In this document: piece by piece, positions 7,302 to 16,159 of the stretch
Layout: every line of letters begins with the position of its first letter
Numbering within the stretch: position 1 is the first letter of the stretch
Assembly: GCA_900552945.1 (NCBI GenBank)
Contig: USBI01000009.1
Span: 1 to 43,561, forward strand
Reading direction: 5' to 3'
From: an uncultured Oscillospiraceae bacterium
Lineage (GTDB): Bacteria > Bacillota > Clostridia > Oscillospirales > Ruminococcaceae
DNA: 43,561 bases
Program-made: the position numbers and the translations under genes
Notes under the pieces: generated by a model
What the model was told of the DNA's origin: nothing
What the model saw: only the letters and a program-made list of their open reading frames with translations
The model's database searches: none

Positions 7302-8417
7302 ATGGATTTTAGTTTGATTTTTGGTTATCCTCTCGGCTGGATCATGTGGCTGTTTTACCAGATCGTCCACAACTACGGCATTGCGATCCTGCTGTTTACC
7401 ATTTTTGTTCGTTTGATTCTGGTGCCGCTTGGCATTAAGCAGAACAAATCTTCTGCGCGTATGGCGATGTTCCAGCCAAAGATTGCCGCGCTGCAGAAAA
7501 AATATAAAAACAACAAGCAGAAGCTGCAGGAAGAGCAGATGAAGCTTTACGAAGAAGAAGGCTACAACCCGATGAGCGGCTGTTTTCCGCTTCTCATCCA
7601 GCTGCCGATTCTCTTCGGTCTTATTAACGTTATTTATAATCCGCTTCTTCATATGCTCCGGCTGCCGCAGGAACTTATTACCCGCGCGCAGGAGATTGCT
7701 CAGCAGGTGCTTGGTGACGGTTATGTTGCTTCTACCGCACAGATCAGTGTCATCAACGCGGTAAAAGCGGACCCGACTAAGTTCGCTGAACTCGGCGCCG
7801 ATTTTGTCACGAAAGTGCAGAATTTTGACATGTCCTTTTTTGGACTGGATTTGGGTGCGGTCGCGACCTTTAGTTTAAACTGGCTGATTATCATCCCGAT
7901 TCTTTCGGGTGTTACCTCAATTCTTGCCGGATTTATCGGCATGAAGTTCAATTATTCCGCACATCTCGGCGGTGCGCAGATGAACGGTATGACAAAAGGT
8001 ATGCTGCTTATCATGCCGTTGTTCTCTCTGTTCTTCGCGTTCAAGGTTCCGGTCGGCGTTGTGCTGTACTGGATTATGTCCAACATCCTCATGGGCATTC
8101 AGTCGTATGTTCTGTTTAAGATTTATACACCGGAAAAGATGGAAGCGATCATTGAACGGGATAAACGAAAGAAAAAAGGCAAAAACAAAAAACCGTCCCG
8201 TATGCAGAAAGCAATGAAACAGGCACAGGAAGCGCGTGCGGCGCAGGAAGGAACCAAGTCTTCTGAAGAGCCGGATGAAAACGAGCTGAAGATGTACAAA
8301 GGTGAAATGCTTTCCCAGAAAGAAATCAACCGCCGCAGACTGGCTGAGGCAAGAAGACGCGACGCAGAAAAATACGGGGAAGAATACAAAGAAGTAACTG
8401 ACGAAGATCTTCGTTAA
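7302..8417 (+). CDS. yidC: Membrane protein insertase YidC/SpoIIIJ
   Basis: A 371-residue polytopic membrane insertase of the Oxa1 family. The N-terminal hydrophobic segments contain the conserved groove arginine in FVRLILVP (Arg37). The cytoplasmic helical hairpin is at about 55-90 (KKYKNNKQKLQEEQMKLYEEEGYNP), then GCFPLLIQLPILFGL. Later segments follow, and from about residue 285 a long Lys/Arg/Glu-rich tail, as in many Gram-positive versions. The usual lipoprotein signal of Bacillus SpoIIIJ is not seen. GGAGGT precedes the ATG. It lies between yidD and jag, the standard order. Confidence 0.97.
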   Translation: MDFSLIFGYPLGWIMWLFYQIVHNYGIAILLFTIFVRLILVPLGIKQNKSSARMAMFQPKIAALQKKYKNNKQKLQEEQMKLYEEEGYNPMSGCFPLLIQLPILFGLINVIYNPLLHMLRLPQELITRAQEIAQQVLGDGYVASTAQISVINAVKADPTKFAELGADFVTKVQNFDMSFFGLDLGAVATFSLNWLIIIPILSGVTSILAGFIGMKFNYSAHLGGAQMNGMTKGMLLIMPLFSLFFAFKVPVGVVLYWIMSNILMGIQSYVLFKIYTPEKMEAIIERDKRKKKGKNKKPSRMQKAMKQAQEARAAQEGTKSSEEPDENELKMYKGEMLSQKEINRRRLAEARRRDAEKYGEEYKEVTDEDLR

Positions 8418-8447
8418 ACAAATCATTTCAAAAAGGAGGTCAGCTCC

Positions 8448-9272
8448 ATGATTTATACCGCAACCGCAACCGGAAAAACCGTTGCCGAAGCGACTGAGCT
8501 CGCGGCGCAGCAGATTGGTGTTTCCGCTGCCGACGTTACTGTCGAGGTATTGGAAGAGCCGAAATATTCGTTGTTCGGCAAACTGAAAAATGAAGCAAAG
8601 GTAAAAGTTCAGTACGAGAAGGTTGAAAAAACCAAAACGGAACTGGCAAAAGAATATATTACGTCCATTCTCACCGCAATGGGTCTTTCCGGTTTCACGA
8701 TTGAAGAATCCGGCGATGAAGAACATACCGTTCTTAACATTGAGGGCGAAGGACTTGGCGTGATCATCGGCCGTAGAGGAGAGACGCTGGACGCCATCCA
8801 GTACCTTACTTCTCTGGTTGCGAACCGTTTGGGCGGGGATTATTTCCGCATTACCATCGACAGCGGCGATTACCGCGCGAAACGGGAAAAGACTTTGATG
8901 CATCTTGCTGAAAAGCTTTCCAAAACCGTTGCACGGACCGGCCGCAGCTCTACGCTGGAACCGATGAATCCGTACGAGCGCAGAATCATCCATTCGGTCG
9001 TTTCCAAGATGCCGGATGTCACTTCTAAGTCGATTGGGGAAGAGCCCAACCGCCGTGTTGTCATCTCTTCCACAAACCCGTCTAAGCGTTCTGAAAGCCG
9101 CCGTTCCCGCGGTGGCCGTGACCGCCGCCGTGAAAACCGCGGACGGGATGAGATCCCGACTAAGAGCATTCTCTCTTCGGTCGGACAGACTTCTTACGAA
9201 GCGGAGTATATCAGGGCGGAGAGATCCGAACGAGAAAAACAGGCAAAGCTTTACGAAAAGATCGAGCTGTAA
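8448..9272 (+). CDS. jag: Jag/KhpB RNA-binding protein
   Basis: A 274-residue protein with a Jag-N domain at about 1-50 (MIYTATATGKTVAEATELAAQQ..), a KH domain at about 80-150 with the IIGRRGETLDAIQYL loop, and an R3H domain (PMNPYERRIIHSVV .. PNRRVVI). An Arg-rich linker and a 40-residue tail follow. Jag/KhpB binds RNA and affects cell elongation and division in other Firmicutes. AAAGGAGG precedes the ATG. It is the last gene before a strong terminator, closing the rnpA-yidD-yidC-jag group. Confidence 0.95.
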   Translation: MIYTATATGKTVAEATELAAQQIGVSAADVTVEVLEEPKYSLFGKLKNEAKVKVQYEKVEKTKTELAKEYITSILTAMGLSGFTIEESGDEEHTVLNIEGEGLGVIIGRRGETLDAIQYLTSLVANRLGGDYFRITIDSGDYRAKREKTLMHLAEKLSKTVARTGRSSTLEPMNPYERRIIHSVVSKMPDVTSKSIGEEPNRRVVISSTNPSKRSESRRSRGGRDRRRENRGRDEIPTKSILSSVGQTSYEAEYIRAERSEREKQAKLYEKIEL

Positions 9273-9286
9273 GCCCTGGTTGGAAA

Positions 9287-9323
9287 AACCGTCATTTACA
9301 CGCTGTGTAACTGACGGTTTTTT
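9287..9323 (+). terminator. Terminator after jag
   Basis: A long hairpin, AACCGTCA with TGACGGTT plus an inner TTACAC/TGTGTAA-like stem, ending in six T. It ends the rnpA-jag transcript. Confidence 0.85.
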
Positions 9324-9364
9324 GATTTTTGCTGCGATGGCAAGCTGAAAAAAGGAGTACCATT

Positions 9365-10729
9365 ATGAGTGAAACGATCGCCGCCATTTCAACCCCAAAT
9401 GCCGTTGGAGGCATTTCAGTTATTCGTGTATCCGGGCCGGATGCTATAACGGTTTCTGAACGTGTTTTTGAAGGAGTATCAGGAAAAAAACTTTCTTCCA
9501 TGAAAGGTTATACCGCAGCTTACGGTAAGGTGTATGACAGGGAAGGGGAGATCGATTCGGCTGTGGCGCTGGTTTACCATGGGCCGAAAAGTTACACAGG
9601 AGAAGATGTAGTAGAACTTTCCTGCCATGGCGGGATGATTGTGACCCGTCGTTTGCTTCGTTCCTTGCTGGATGCCGGCGCGCGTTTGGCAGAGGCGGGT
9701 GAATTTACAAAGCGTGCGTTTTTAAATGGGAAAATGTCTTTGACCCAAGCGGAATCGGTTCTGGATTTGATCAATTCGCAGAGCGAGCAGGCCGCCCGCT
9801 GCGCGGTAACAGCGCTTGACGGCGCGCTTTACCAGAAGATCAAAGGCATTCGTGAGGATCTGGTTGCGCAGACTGCTCACATCACTGCTTGGATCGATTT
9901 TCCCGAAGAGGATGTCGATTCGGTAAAATTATCCCAGTTAAAAGATGGTTTGATGAAGATCCATCAGGATATCCGGAAACTCATCAAAACCTTTGATATT
10001 GGAAAGGTGATTCACATGGGGGTGAACACCGCTATTGTCGGCCGGCCGAATGTTGGAAAATCCACCTTGATGAATCTGCTGGCAGGCTGTGAAAAGAGCA
10101 TTGTGACCGATATGGCCGGCACAACACGTGACGTGGTGGAGGAAACGGTCAATCTGGGCGATGTTGTTCTGCGTCTTGCTGACACAGCCGGTATTCACAG
10201 AACCACCAACGCGGTGGAACTCGCCGGTATCGAACGGGCGAAAAAGCGGATTGAGCAGGCGGATCTGGTGCTTTTGGTGCTGGATGCTTCCCAGCCGCTG
10301 GACGAGCAGGATTTGGAACTGATGCGCATTGTGCGGATGAAGCCTTCTGTGGTGGTTCTTAACAAGGCGGATCTGGGTGTTAAAATCGACGAAGAGTATA
10401 TTAAATGTGATTTTCAACATTCTGTTGTAATTTCCGCAAAAGAGCAGGTTTCAATTCAAACCCTCAATGATGCGGTTGCACGTTTAATGCATCTGACCGA
10501 TTTTGATACCACTCAGCCGATTCTTGCGAACGAACGCCAGCGTGCTTGTGCATGTGCGGCACTCACTCAAGTGGAATCAGCGCTGGATGCTCTTTCTTTT
10601 GGTATGACGCTGGATGCGGTCAATATTTCCATTGAGGATGCGGTTCAGTCTTTGCTGGAACTGACCGGGGAATCGGTTTCGGATGTTGTTGTAGATGAGG
10701 TATTTTCAAAATTCTGTGTTGGAAAATAG
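9365..10729 (+). CDS. mnmE: tRNA modification GTPase MnmE
   Basis: A 454-residue GTPase that with MnmG installs the aminomethyl-type group on wobble uridine 34. The N-terminal folate-binding domain is at about 1-120 and the helical domain follows. The inserted G domain shows GRPNVGKST, TTRD, DTAG and NKAD. The C-terminal FCVGK carries the catalytic cysteine of the FC[IV]GK motif. The start MSETIAAIST at 9365 follows AAAGGAG; an upstream in-frame ATG overlaps the terminator tail. It is 42 nt before mnmG, its partner. Confidence 0.98.
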   Translation: MSETIAAISTPNAVGGISVIRVSGPDAITVSERVFEGVSGKKLSSMKGYTAAYGKVYDREGEIDSAVALVYHGPKSYTGEDVVELSCHGGMIVTRRLLRSLLDAGARLAEAGEFTKRAFLNGKMSLTQAESVLDLINSQSEQAARCAVTALDGALYQKIKGIREDLVAQTAHITAWIDFPEEDVDSVKLSQLKDGLMKIHQDIRKLIKTFDIGKVIHMGVNTAIVGRPNVGKSTLMNLLAGCEKSIVTDMAGTTRDVVEETVNLGDVVLRLADTAGIHRTTNAVELAGIERAKKRIEQADLVLLVLDASQPLDEQDLELMRIVRMKPSVVVLNKADLGVKIDEEYIKCDFQHSVVISAKEQVSIQTLNDAVARLMHLTDFDTTQPILANERQRACACAALTQVESALDALSFGMTLDAVNISIEDAVQSLLELTGESVSDVVVDEVFSKFCVGK

Positions 10730-10771
10730 TTTTCAACCGGTTTACGTGATTGTGTTGAAAAGGAGATTGTC

Positions 10772-12661
10772 ATGAGTTACCGTATGGGTGAATATGACGT
10801 TGCCGTGGTTGGGGCAGGCCATGCCGGCTGTGAAGCGGCGCTTGCTTCTGCCCGGCTCGGTGCGAAAACTGTACTGTTTACCATTTCTTTGGACGCCATT
10901 GCCAACATGCCCTGCAATCCTTCCATTGGCGGAACAGCAAAAGGGCATATTGTAAAAGAAATCGACGCATTGGGCGGCGAAATGGGTCGTGTTGCTGACC
11001 AGACTTTTTTGCAGAGCCGGATGCTGAATCTGGGAAAAGGACCGGCTGTGCACAGTCTGCGTGTTCAGGCGGACCGGGTGGCTTATCACAACCGGATGAA
11101 GCAGGTGTTGGAACAACAGGACAGACTGGACATTAAGCAGGCAGAAGTGGTAGACATACGACTGGACGAAACCGGTGCCATAAATGAACTGGAGACCGCT
11201 TTGGGTGCGGTTTACGGGGTAAAGTGCGTCATTCTTGCCAGCGGTACTTATTTGAACGGGAAAATTTTCGTGGGAGAAGCTTCTTATCAGGCAGGGCCGG
11301 ACGGGTCTCTTGCCTCGACCGGTCTGACCGAAAATCTGAAGCGGATTGGGGTATCTCTCCGCCGGTTCAAAACAGGAACGCCCGCACGTGTTCACCGAAG
11401 AAGCATTGATTTTTCCAAACTGGAGGAACAGAAAGGGGACGACTGTATTGTCCCGTTTTCGGCTGATACAAGAGGTGAGCTGAAAAATCAGGTTTCCTGT
11501 TATATTGCTTATACCAACGAAAAAACCCATCAGGTGATTTTGGATAATCTTCACCGTTCCCCTTTGTACAGTGGAAAGATTGAGGGGATTGGGCCGCGGT
11601 ACTGCCCGAGTATTGAGGATAAGATCGTACGGTTTTCCGATAAACCCCGGCATCAGCTGTTTATTGAGCCAATGGGTCTGGATACGGATGAGATGTATCT
11701 GCAGGGGATGTCGTCTTCTCTTCCGGAAGATGTTCAGCTCGCGTTTCTTCGTACGATCAAAGGGCTGGAGCATGTGGAGATCATGCGCAATGCCTATGCG
11801 ATCGAGTACGACTGCTGCGACCCTACTCAACTGCTGCCTACGCTGGAATTTAAAACCATTCCGGGTCTGTTTGGGGCGGGGCAGTTTAACGGAACTTCCG
11901 GCTATGAGGAAGCGGCAGGGCAGGGGCTTGTTGCCGGTATCAATGCCGCACACCGTGTTTTGGGGCGTGAACCGTTGATTCTGGAACGTTCGAGTTCTTA
12001 TATTGGCACTCTTATTGATGATCTGGTCACAAAGGGATGTATGGACCCCTACCGGATGATGACTTCGCGGAGTGAATACCGGTTGCTGCTGCGGCAGGAT
12101 AATGCAGATGAACGGCTTACCCCGATTGGTTTCCGGCTGGGATTGGTCGGTCAGGAACGGATGGAGCGTTTAAACCGTAAGCTGGAACAGACCGAACAGG
12201 AATTAAGACGGCTGGAAACGGTTTCGGTTTCTCCTTCGGATGAACTCAACCGGATGCTTGTTTCACGTGAAACATCTGAGCTGGAGAACGGAACAAGGCT
12301 TGCCGACCTGCTCCGCCGTCCTCAGGTAGGTTACAGCGATTTAAAACCGTTCGACCCGGACCGCCCTGAACTGCCCCGTGAAGTGGTGGAACAGGTAGAG
12401 ATACGGCTCAAGTATGATGGGTACATCAAACGGCAGCTGCGGCAGGTAGAACAGATGCGCAAGCTGGAAAAGAAGCTTCTTCCGGGACTGGAATTTGATT
12501 ATAAAGTGGTACAAGGGCTTCGTTTGGAGGCAATTGAAAAGCTCAACAAGATTCATCCGGCAAATATTGGTCAGGCTTCGCGTATTTCCGGCGTTTCGCC
12601 GGCGGATTTGACGGTTCTCACCATCTGGCTGGAGACGGAAAAGAGGAATCATCATGAATGA
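10772..12661 (+). CDS. mnmG: tRNA modification enzyme MnmG (GidA)
   Basis: A 629-residue FAD enzyme, the partner of MnmE in tRNA wobble-uridine modification. The dinucleotide fold VVGAGHAGCEAA is at about 11-22; MPCNPSIGG and GTYLNGKIFVG follow, and GPRYCPSIEDK holds a conserved cysteine. The C-terminal helical domain binds tRNA and MnmE. AAAGGAGA precedes the ATG. The gene contains a perfect parS site at 12259-12274, encoding part of LVSRETSE. Its end overlaps rsmG by 8 nt. Confidence 0.98.
   Translation: MSYRMGEYDVAVVGAGHAGCEAALASARLGAKTVLFTISLDAIANMPCNPSIGGTAKGHIVKEIDALGGEMGRVADQTFLQSRMLNLGKGPAVHSLRVQADRVAYHNRMKQVLEQQDRLDIKQAEVVDIRLDETGAINELETALGAVYGVKCVILASGTYLNGKIFVGEASYQAGPDGSLASTGLTENLKRIGVSLRRFKTGTPARVHRRSIDFSKLEEQKGDDCIVPFSADTRGELKNQVSCYIAYTNEKTHQVILDNLHRSPLYSGKIEGIGPRYCPSIEDKIVRFSDKPRHQLFIEPMGLDTDEMYLQGMSSSLPEDVQLAFLRTIKGLEHVEIMRNAYAIEYDCCDPTQLLPTLEFKTIPGLFGAGQFNGTSGYEEAAGQGLVAGINAAHRVLGREPLILERSSSYIGTLIDDLVTKGCMDPYRMMTSRSEYRLLLRQDNADERLTPIGFRLGLVGQERMERLNRKLEQTEQELRRLETVSVSPSDELNRMLVSRETSELENGTRLADLLRRPQVGYSDLKPFDPDRPELPREVVEQVEIRLKYDGYIKRQLRQVEQMRKLEKKLLPGLEFDYKVVQGLRLEAIEKLNKIHPANIGQASRISGVSPADLTVLTIWLETEKRNHHE
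12259..12274. promoter_or_regulatory. parS: parS site inside mnmG
   Basis: TGTTTCACGTGAAACA is a perfect 16-bp palindrome matching the bacterial parS consensus (TGTTNCACGTGAAACA). It lies 3 kb from spo0J in coding DNA. Spo0J/ParB should load here and spread. Confidence 0.93.
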
Positions 12662-13370
12662 GTTTGCGAATATGTTGATTGAGAAGGCGGAAAAAGCCGG
12701 TTTACCGCTGGAACAGGAGCAGGCTGAGCGGTTTTCTCATTATTATGAATTGCTGCTGGATTGGAACACCCGAATGAATCTGACCGCGATTACCGATCCG
12801 GGCGGAGTTATAGTGCGGCATTTTATTGACAGCCTTCTTCTTACTCGCATGGTAGAAATTCCCGAAAATGCTCAACTGGCGGATATTGGAACCGGTGCCG
12901 GATTTCCTTCGGTTCCAGTTGGGATTGTTCGCCCGGATGTAAAGCTGCTTTTGGTTGACAGTTTGAATAAACGCATTACCTTTTTGAAGCAACTTACTGC
13001 CGAGCTGGGTGTGCGGGCAGAGTGTATCCACAGCCGTGCGGAAGAACTTGGGAAAAAGCCGGAATACCGTGAGAGCTGTGAGGTAGTAACCGCACGGGCA
13101 GTCGCTCATCTTCGAGAACTGGCGGAATATTGCCTTCCGTTTGTTTGGCCGGGCGGTGTGTTTGCGGCGATGAAAGGGCCGGATCTTCAGCAGGAATTGG
13201 AGGAAGCAAAAAAGGCCATTCAACTGCTGGGCGGGCAGGTGGAAGAATTAAAAGAGTACCATCTGCCGGACGGAAGCGGGCGCAGTTTGTTGCTTGTCCG
13301 GAAAATATCGCAAACACCGACAAAATATCCGCGTCCATCCGCGAAAATAGCGAAATCCCCCTTGAAGTAA
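12654..13370 (+). CDS. rsmG: 16S rRNA (guanine-527 N7) methyltransferase RsmG
   Basis: A 238-residue class I SAM methyltransferase (GidB) that methylates G527 of 16S rRNA. The SAM loop LADIGTGAGFPSVP is at about 77-90; the SRAEEL and VTARAVAHLRELAEYC segments are typical. The start ATG overlaps the end of mnmG by 8 nt, giving translational coupling. A short tail rich in Pro, Lys and Ser runs past the usual family end. A strong terminator follows at once. Confidence 0.96.
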   Translation: MNEFANMLIEKAEKAGLPLEQEQAERFSHYYELLLDWNTRMNLTAITDPGGVIVRHFIDSLLLTRMVEIPENAQLADIGTGAGFPSVPVGIVRPDVKLLLVDSLNKRITFLKQLTAELGVRAECIHSRAEELGKKPEYRESCEVVTARAVAHLRELAEYCLPFVWPGGVFAAMKGPDLQQELEEAKKAIQLLGGQVEELKEYHLPDGSGRSLLLVRKISQTPTKYPRPSAKIAKSPLK

Positions 13371-13372
13371 GC

Positions 13373-13402
13373 AACCGGGCTGTCGAATCAGCCCGGTTTT
13401 TT
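13373..13402 (+). terminator. Terminator after rsmG
   Basis: AACCGGGCTG (13373-13382) and CAGCCCGGTT (13389-13398) pair perfectly around TCGAAT, then T run. It ends the mnmE-mnmG-rsmG transcript. Confidence 0.9.
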
Positions 13403-13493
13403 CAGCTTTTGCCCGATGGAAAATTCTGGATTTTACGGCTTTTCTGTGGTATTCTGCATATAGAAGGTTCAACCGATTTCACAGGAGGCAGCT

Positions 13494-14306
13494 ATGTCTA
13501 GTATCTTTCAAAAAGAAAAAACCATCAACCGCGTTTTATTGCTGCCTATCTCTGAAATCAGTCCAAATCCGGCACAGCCCCGTACAAGCTTTGACCGCGA
13601 GACTTTGGAATCACTTGCGGAAAGCATACGGCAGAACGGAATTTTGCAGCCTCTGACAGTTCGGCGTGGAAAGAAGGGCGGCAGCCGCGCGTATGAATTG
13701 ATCGCGGGTGAGCGCCGGCTTCGTGCCGCACAAATTGCGGGATTGACTCATGTACCAGCCATCTTAATCGAGGTGGGTGAACGGGATTCCGCAGTACTGG
13801 CACTGTTAGAAAATATCCAGCGGGAAGATTTGAACTTTTTTGAACAGGCCAGCGCATTGGCAAATGCTCTAATTGAATGGAATGTCACCCAGGAAGAGGC
13901 GGCACGGCGGCTGTCTATGGCGCAATCGACTATTGCAAATAAAATTCGTCTTTCCCGCATTCCGAAAGATCAGCAGGAAATGATTTTAAATGGCGGCTTG
14001 ACCGAACGCCACGCCCGGGCACTCTTGCGAATCAAAGAGGACGACAAGCGGGAAGAGGCCATTGAAGAGATTATACGCCGCGGTTACAATGTGAGCCAGA
14101 CCGAGCGTTTGATCGATTCCATGCAGCGGCAGAAAGTTTGTCAGACGGTTCATGTGCCAATTGTAAAAGATGTGCGTATTTTCTTAAATACCATCAATAA
14201 AGCGCTCGCCGTCATGAAAAGTGCGGGTATCCACGCGGAAAGCGAAAAAAAGGAAGAAGATAACTTTATTGAATACATTGTGCGAATCCCCAAAACCAGA
14301 CCCTGA
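13494..14306 (+). CDS. noc: Nucleoid occlusion-type ParB protein Noc
   Basis: A 270-residue ParB-family CTPase. The N-terminal nuclease-like/CTP domain holds the box-II motif GERRLRAAQIAGL at about 73-85, and LLENIQREDLNFFEQA follows. A helix-turn-helix (TQEEAARRLSMAQSTIANKIRL) lies at about 131-152. Its place between rsmG and soj and the divergence from the second ParB copy (15262-16122) fit Noc, which in Bacillus binds NBS sites and keeps the septum off the nucleoid. The short amphipathic membrane-binding N terminus of Noc is less clear here (MSSIFQKEKT), so a second chromosomal ParB remains possible. GGAGG precedes the ATG. Confidence 0.85.
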   Translation: MSSIFQKEKTINRVLLLPISEISPNPAQPRTSFDRETLESLAESIRQNGILQPLTVRRGKKGGSRAYELIAGERRLRAAQIAGLTHVPAILIEVGERDSAVLALLENIQREDLNFFEQASALANALIEWNVTQEEAARRLSMAQSTIANKIRLSRIPKDQQEMILNGGLTERHARALLRIKEDDKREEAIEEIIRRGYNVSQTERLIDSMQRQKVCQTVHVPIVKDVRIFLNTINKALAVMKSAGIHAESEKKEEDNFIEYIVRIPKTRP

Positions 14307-14336
14307 ACATGGAAGCTTCTATATCCCTCTCACTTG

Positions 14337-14368
14337 CCCCGGAATGTTTCACGTGAAACATTCCGGGG
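14337..14368 (+). promoter_or_regulatory. parS: parS site within a 32-bp perfect palindrome
   Basis: The core TGTTTCACGTGAAACA (14345-14360) is a perfect parS, extended by CCCCGGAA / TTCCGGGG arms to a flawless 32-bp palindrome, then TTTCCCTTT. It lies between noc and soj. Besides ParB loading, the transcribed arm could fold as the noc terminator. Confidence 0.95.
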
Positions 14369-14396
14369 TTTCCCTTTGCAGAATCCCGGTTTTTTC

Positions 14397-14425
14397 TTTT
14401 CATTTTAGTGTAACTGTGCTATAAT
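14397..14425 (+). promoter_or_regulatory. soj-spo0J promoter
   Basis: TTTTCA (14397-14402), a 17-nt spacer and TATAAT (14420-14425) with an extended -10 TGC. It is only 37 nt from the parS core, so ParB bound there might affect it (inference). Confidence 0.75.
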
Positions 14426-14488
14426 AAAAAGGCTGAATCGCTGTTTTGGATCAAAACAGCAAATCATGGAACAATATGGAGGGCTTGC

Positions 14489-15256
14489 ATGGGAAAGGTC
14501 ATAGCGATCGCCAACCAGAAAGGCGGCGTGGGAAAAACAACGAGTGCCGTCAACCTGGCGGCCGCAATCGGCGCGCATAAGAAAAAAGTACTGCTCATTG
14601 ACATTGATCCCCAGGGAAATGCCACCAGCGGTTTTGGTGTGAGTAAGCGCGGCGGTGCACCCTCCTCTTACGATATGCTCATCGGCGGAAAAAAAGCGGA
14701 AGAGATCATCCAGAAAACCGAGTTCAAAGGGGTGGATATCATTCCTGCCAGCATTGAGCTTGCCGGAGCGGAAGTAGAAATGGTGGAAATGGAGGACCGG
14801 GCGTATCGCTTCAAAAAAGCAGTGGCGCCCGTACGCGACCGGTACGATTTTGTTTTTGTGGATTGTCCGCCCTCGCTCGGGCTCATCACCATCAACGCGC
14901 TGACCGGCAGCGACACCCTTCTGGTACCTATTCAGTGTGAGTATTACGCGCTGGAGGGGCTTTCTCAGCTGATGGCGACGGTCCGGCAGGTCAAACGGCT
15001 GTACAACGCCATGTTGGATATTGAAGGGGTTCTGCTCACCATGTATCAGGGAAGATTGAATCTGACCCTTCAGGTAGTAGACGAGGTGAAGAAATTCTTC
15101 CCGCAGAAGGTTTATAAAACGGTTATTCCGCGTAATGTCCGCCTTTCCGAAGCGCCCAGCTTCGGGCAGCCGGTCATGTATTATGACAAAGGCTCCAAGG
15201 GGACAAAAGCGTATGATGAACTGGCAAAAGAATTCTTAAAAAAGAATAAGAGGTGA
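14489..15256 (+). CDS. soj: Chromosome partitioning ATPase Soj/ParA
   Basis: A 255-residue deviant Walker ATPase of the ParA/MinD family. Soj acts with Spo0J in origin segregation and modulates DnaA. The deviant Walker A is [10 protein letters not shown] at about 9-18, switch I is [14 protein letters not shown], and Walker B is [11 protein letters not shown]. The protein lacks an N-terminal DNA-binding extension, so it is the chromosomal rather than a plasmid P1-like type. GGAGGG precedes the ATG. The stop region provides the Shine-Dalgarno of the next gene. Confidence 0.97.
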   Translation: MGKVIAIANQKGGVGKTTSAVNLAAAIGAHKKKVLLIDIDPQGNATSGFGVSKRGGAPSSYDMLIGGKKAEEIIQKTEFKGVDIIPASIELAGAEVEMVEMEDRAYRFKKAVAPVRDRYDFVFVDCPPSLGLITINALTGSDTLLVPIQCEYYALEGLSQLMATVRQVKRLYNAMLDIEGVLLTMYQGRLNLTLQVVDEVKKFFPQKVYKTVIPRNVRLSEAPSFGQPVMYYDKGSKGTKAYDELAKEFLKKNKR

Positions 15257-15261
15257 ACGGA

Positions 15262-16122
15262 TTGGCAAAGCAAAGAGGATTGGGCAAAGGGTTGGAAGCG
15301 CTGTTTGCCGATAATGATACGGCAGGGGAACAGGGTGCGGTTACCCTCAAACTCAGCGAGATCGAGCCAAACCGCGAACAGCCTCGTAAACGGTTTGACG
15401 AGGAAGCGCTCACCCAGCTTGCGGAATCCATCCGCATACACGGTGTGATCCAGCCGCTGTTGGTTCGTCCAGCTGCGGGAGGAACTTATCAGCTGGTCGC
15501 CGGAGAACGGCGCTGGCGTGCGGCACGAATGGCGGGATTAACCGAAGTACCCGCTGTGATCAAAGAGCTTTCTGAACAGGAAGCAATGGAGCTGGCGCTG
15601 ATTGAAAATCTTCAAAGGGAGGATTTGAACCCCATTGAAGAAGCGCTTGGCTATCAGGAATTAATGGATGCTTATGGTTTTACCCAGGAACAGGTGGCCA
15701 AACGGGTGGGAAAATCCCGTTCGGCAGTAGCGAATGCTCTGCGTCTCATCAGCCTTCCGGAGGAGATCCGCCCGATGCTGGAAGACGGAAGCCTTTCTGC
15801 CGGACACGCCCGTGCGCTTCTTTCTCTGGATGATCCCAAAGAGATGACCGAACTGGCGTCTGCGGCGGTAAAAAACGGTTATTCGGTGCGTGAGATGGAA
15901 AAACGCACCCGCGCGAAAAAACAACCGGCTCAGAAACGGAAAAAAACGGCAGAACCGCTGTTCGGGCGGGACAGTTATTATGATGAGATGGAGATCGCGC
16001 TCAGAGATACGCTTCACCGGAAGGTAAAAATCACGGTGGACGGAGACAAAGGCACCATCCAGATTGATTTTTACAGCAAAGAGGAATTGCGGGATATTGC
16101 CGAACGGCTTGCCGGAGAATAA
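15262..16122 (+). CDS. spo0J: Chromosome partitioning protein Spo0J/ParB
   Basis: A 286-residue ParB CTPase clamp that loads at parS and recruits SMC. It has the ParB start AKQRGLGKGLEALF, the CTP motif GERRWRAARMAGL, LIENLQREDLNPIEEA, and a helix-turn-helix (TQEQVAKRVGKSRSAVANALRL). The start chosen is TTG at 15262, which has AGAGGTGA 5 nt upstream and matches the family N terminus. GTG at 15253, overlapping the soj stop, would add three residues but lacks a good Shine-Dalgarno. Two perfect parS sites lie within 3.1 kb. Confidence 0.96.
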   Translation: MAKQRGLGKGLEALFADNDTAGEQGAVTLKLSEIEPNREQPRKRFDEEALTQLAESIRIHGVIQPLLVRPAAGGTYQLVAGERRWRAARMAGLTEVPAVIKELSEQEAMELALIENLQREDLNPIEEALGYQELMDAYGFTQEQVAKRVGKSRSAVANALRLISLPEEIRPMLEDGSLSAGHARALLSLDDPKEMTELASAAVKNGYSVREMEKRTRAKKQPAQKRKKTAEPLFGRDSYYDEMEIALRDTLHRKVKITVDGDKGTIQIDFYSKEELRDIAERLAGE

Positions 16123-16159
16123 ATGGTAATTTGTGGAAACAAAAAGGAGAAGAGTAAAC

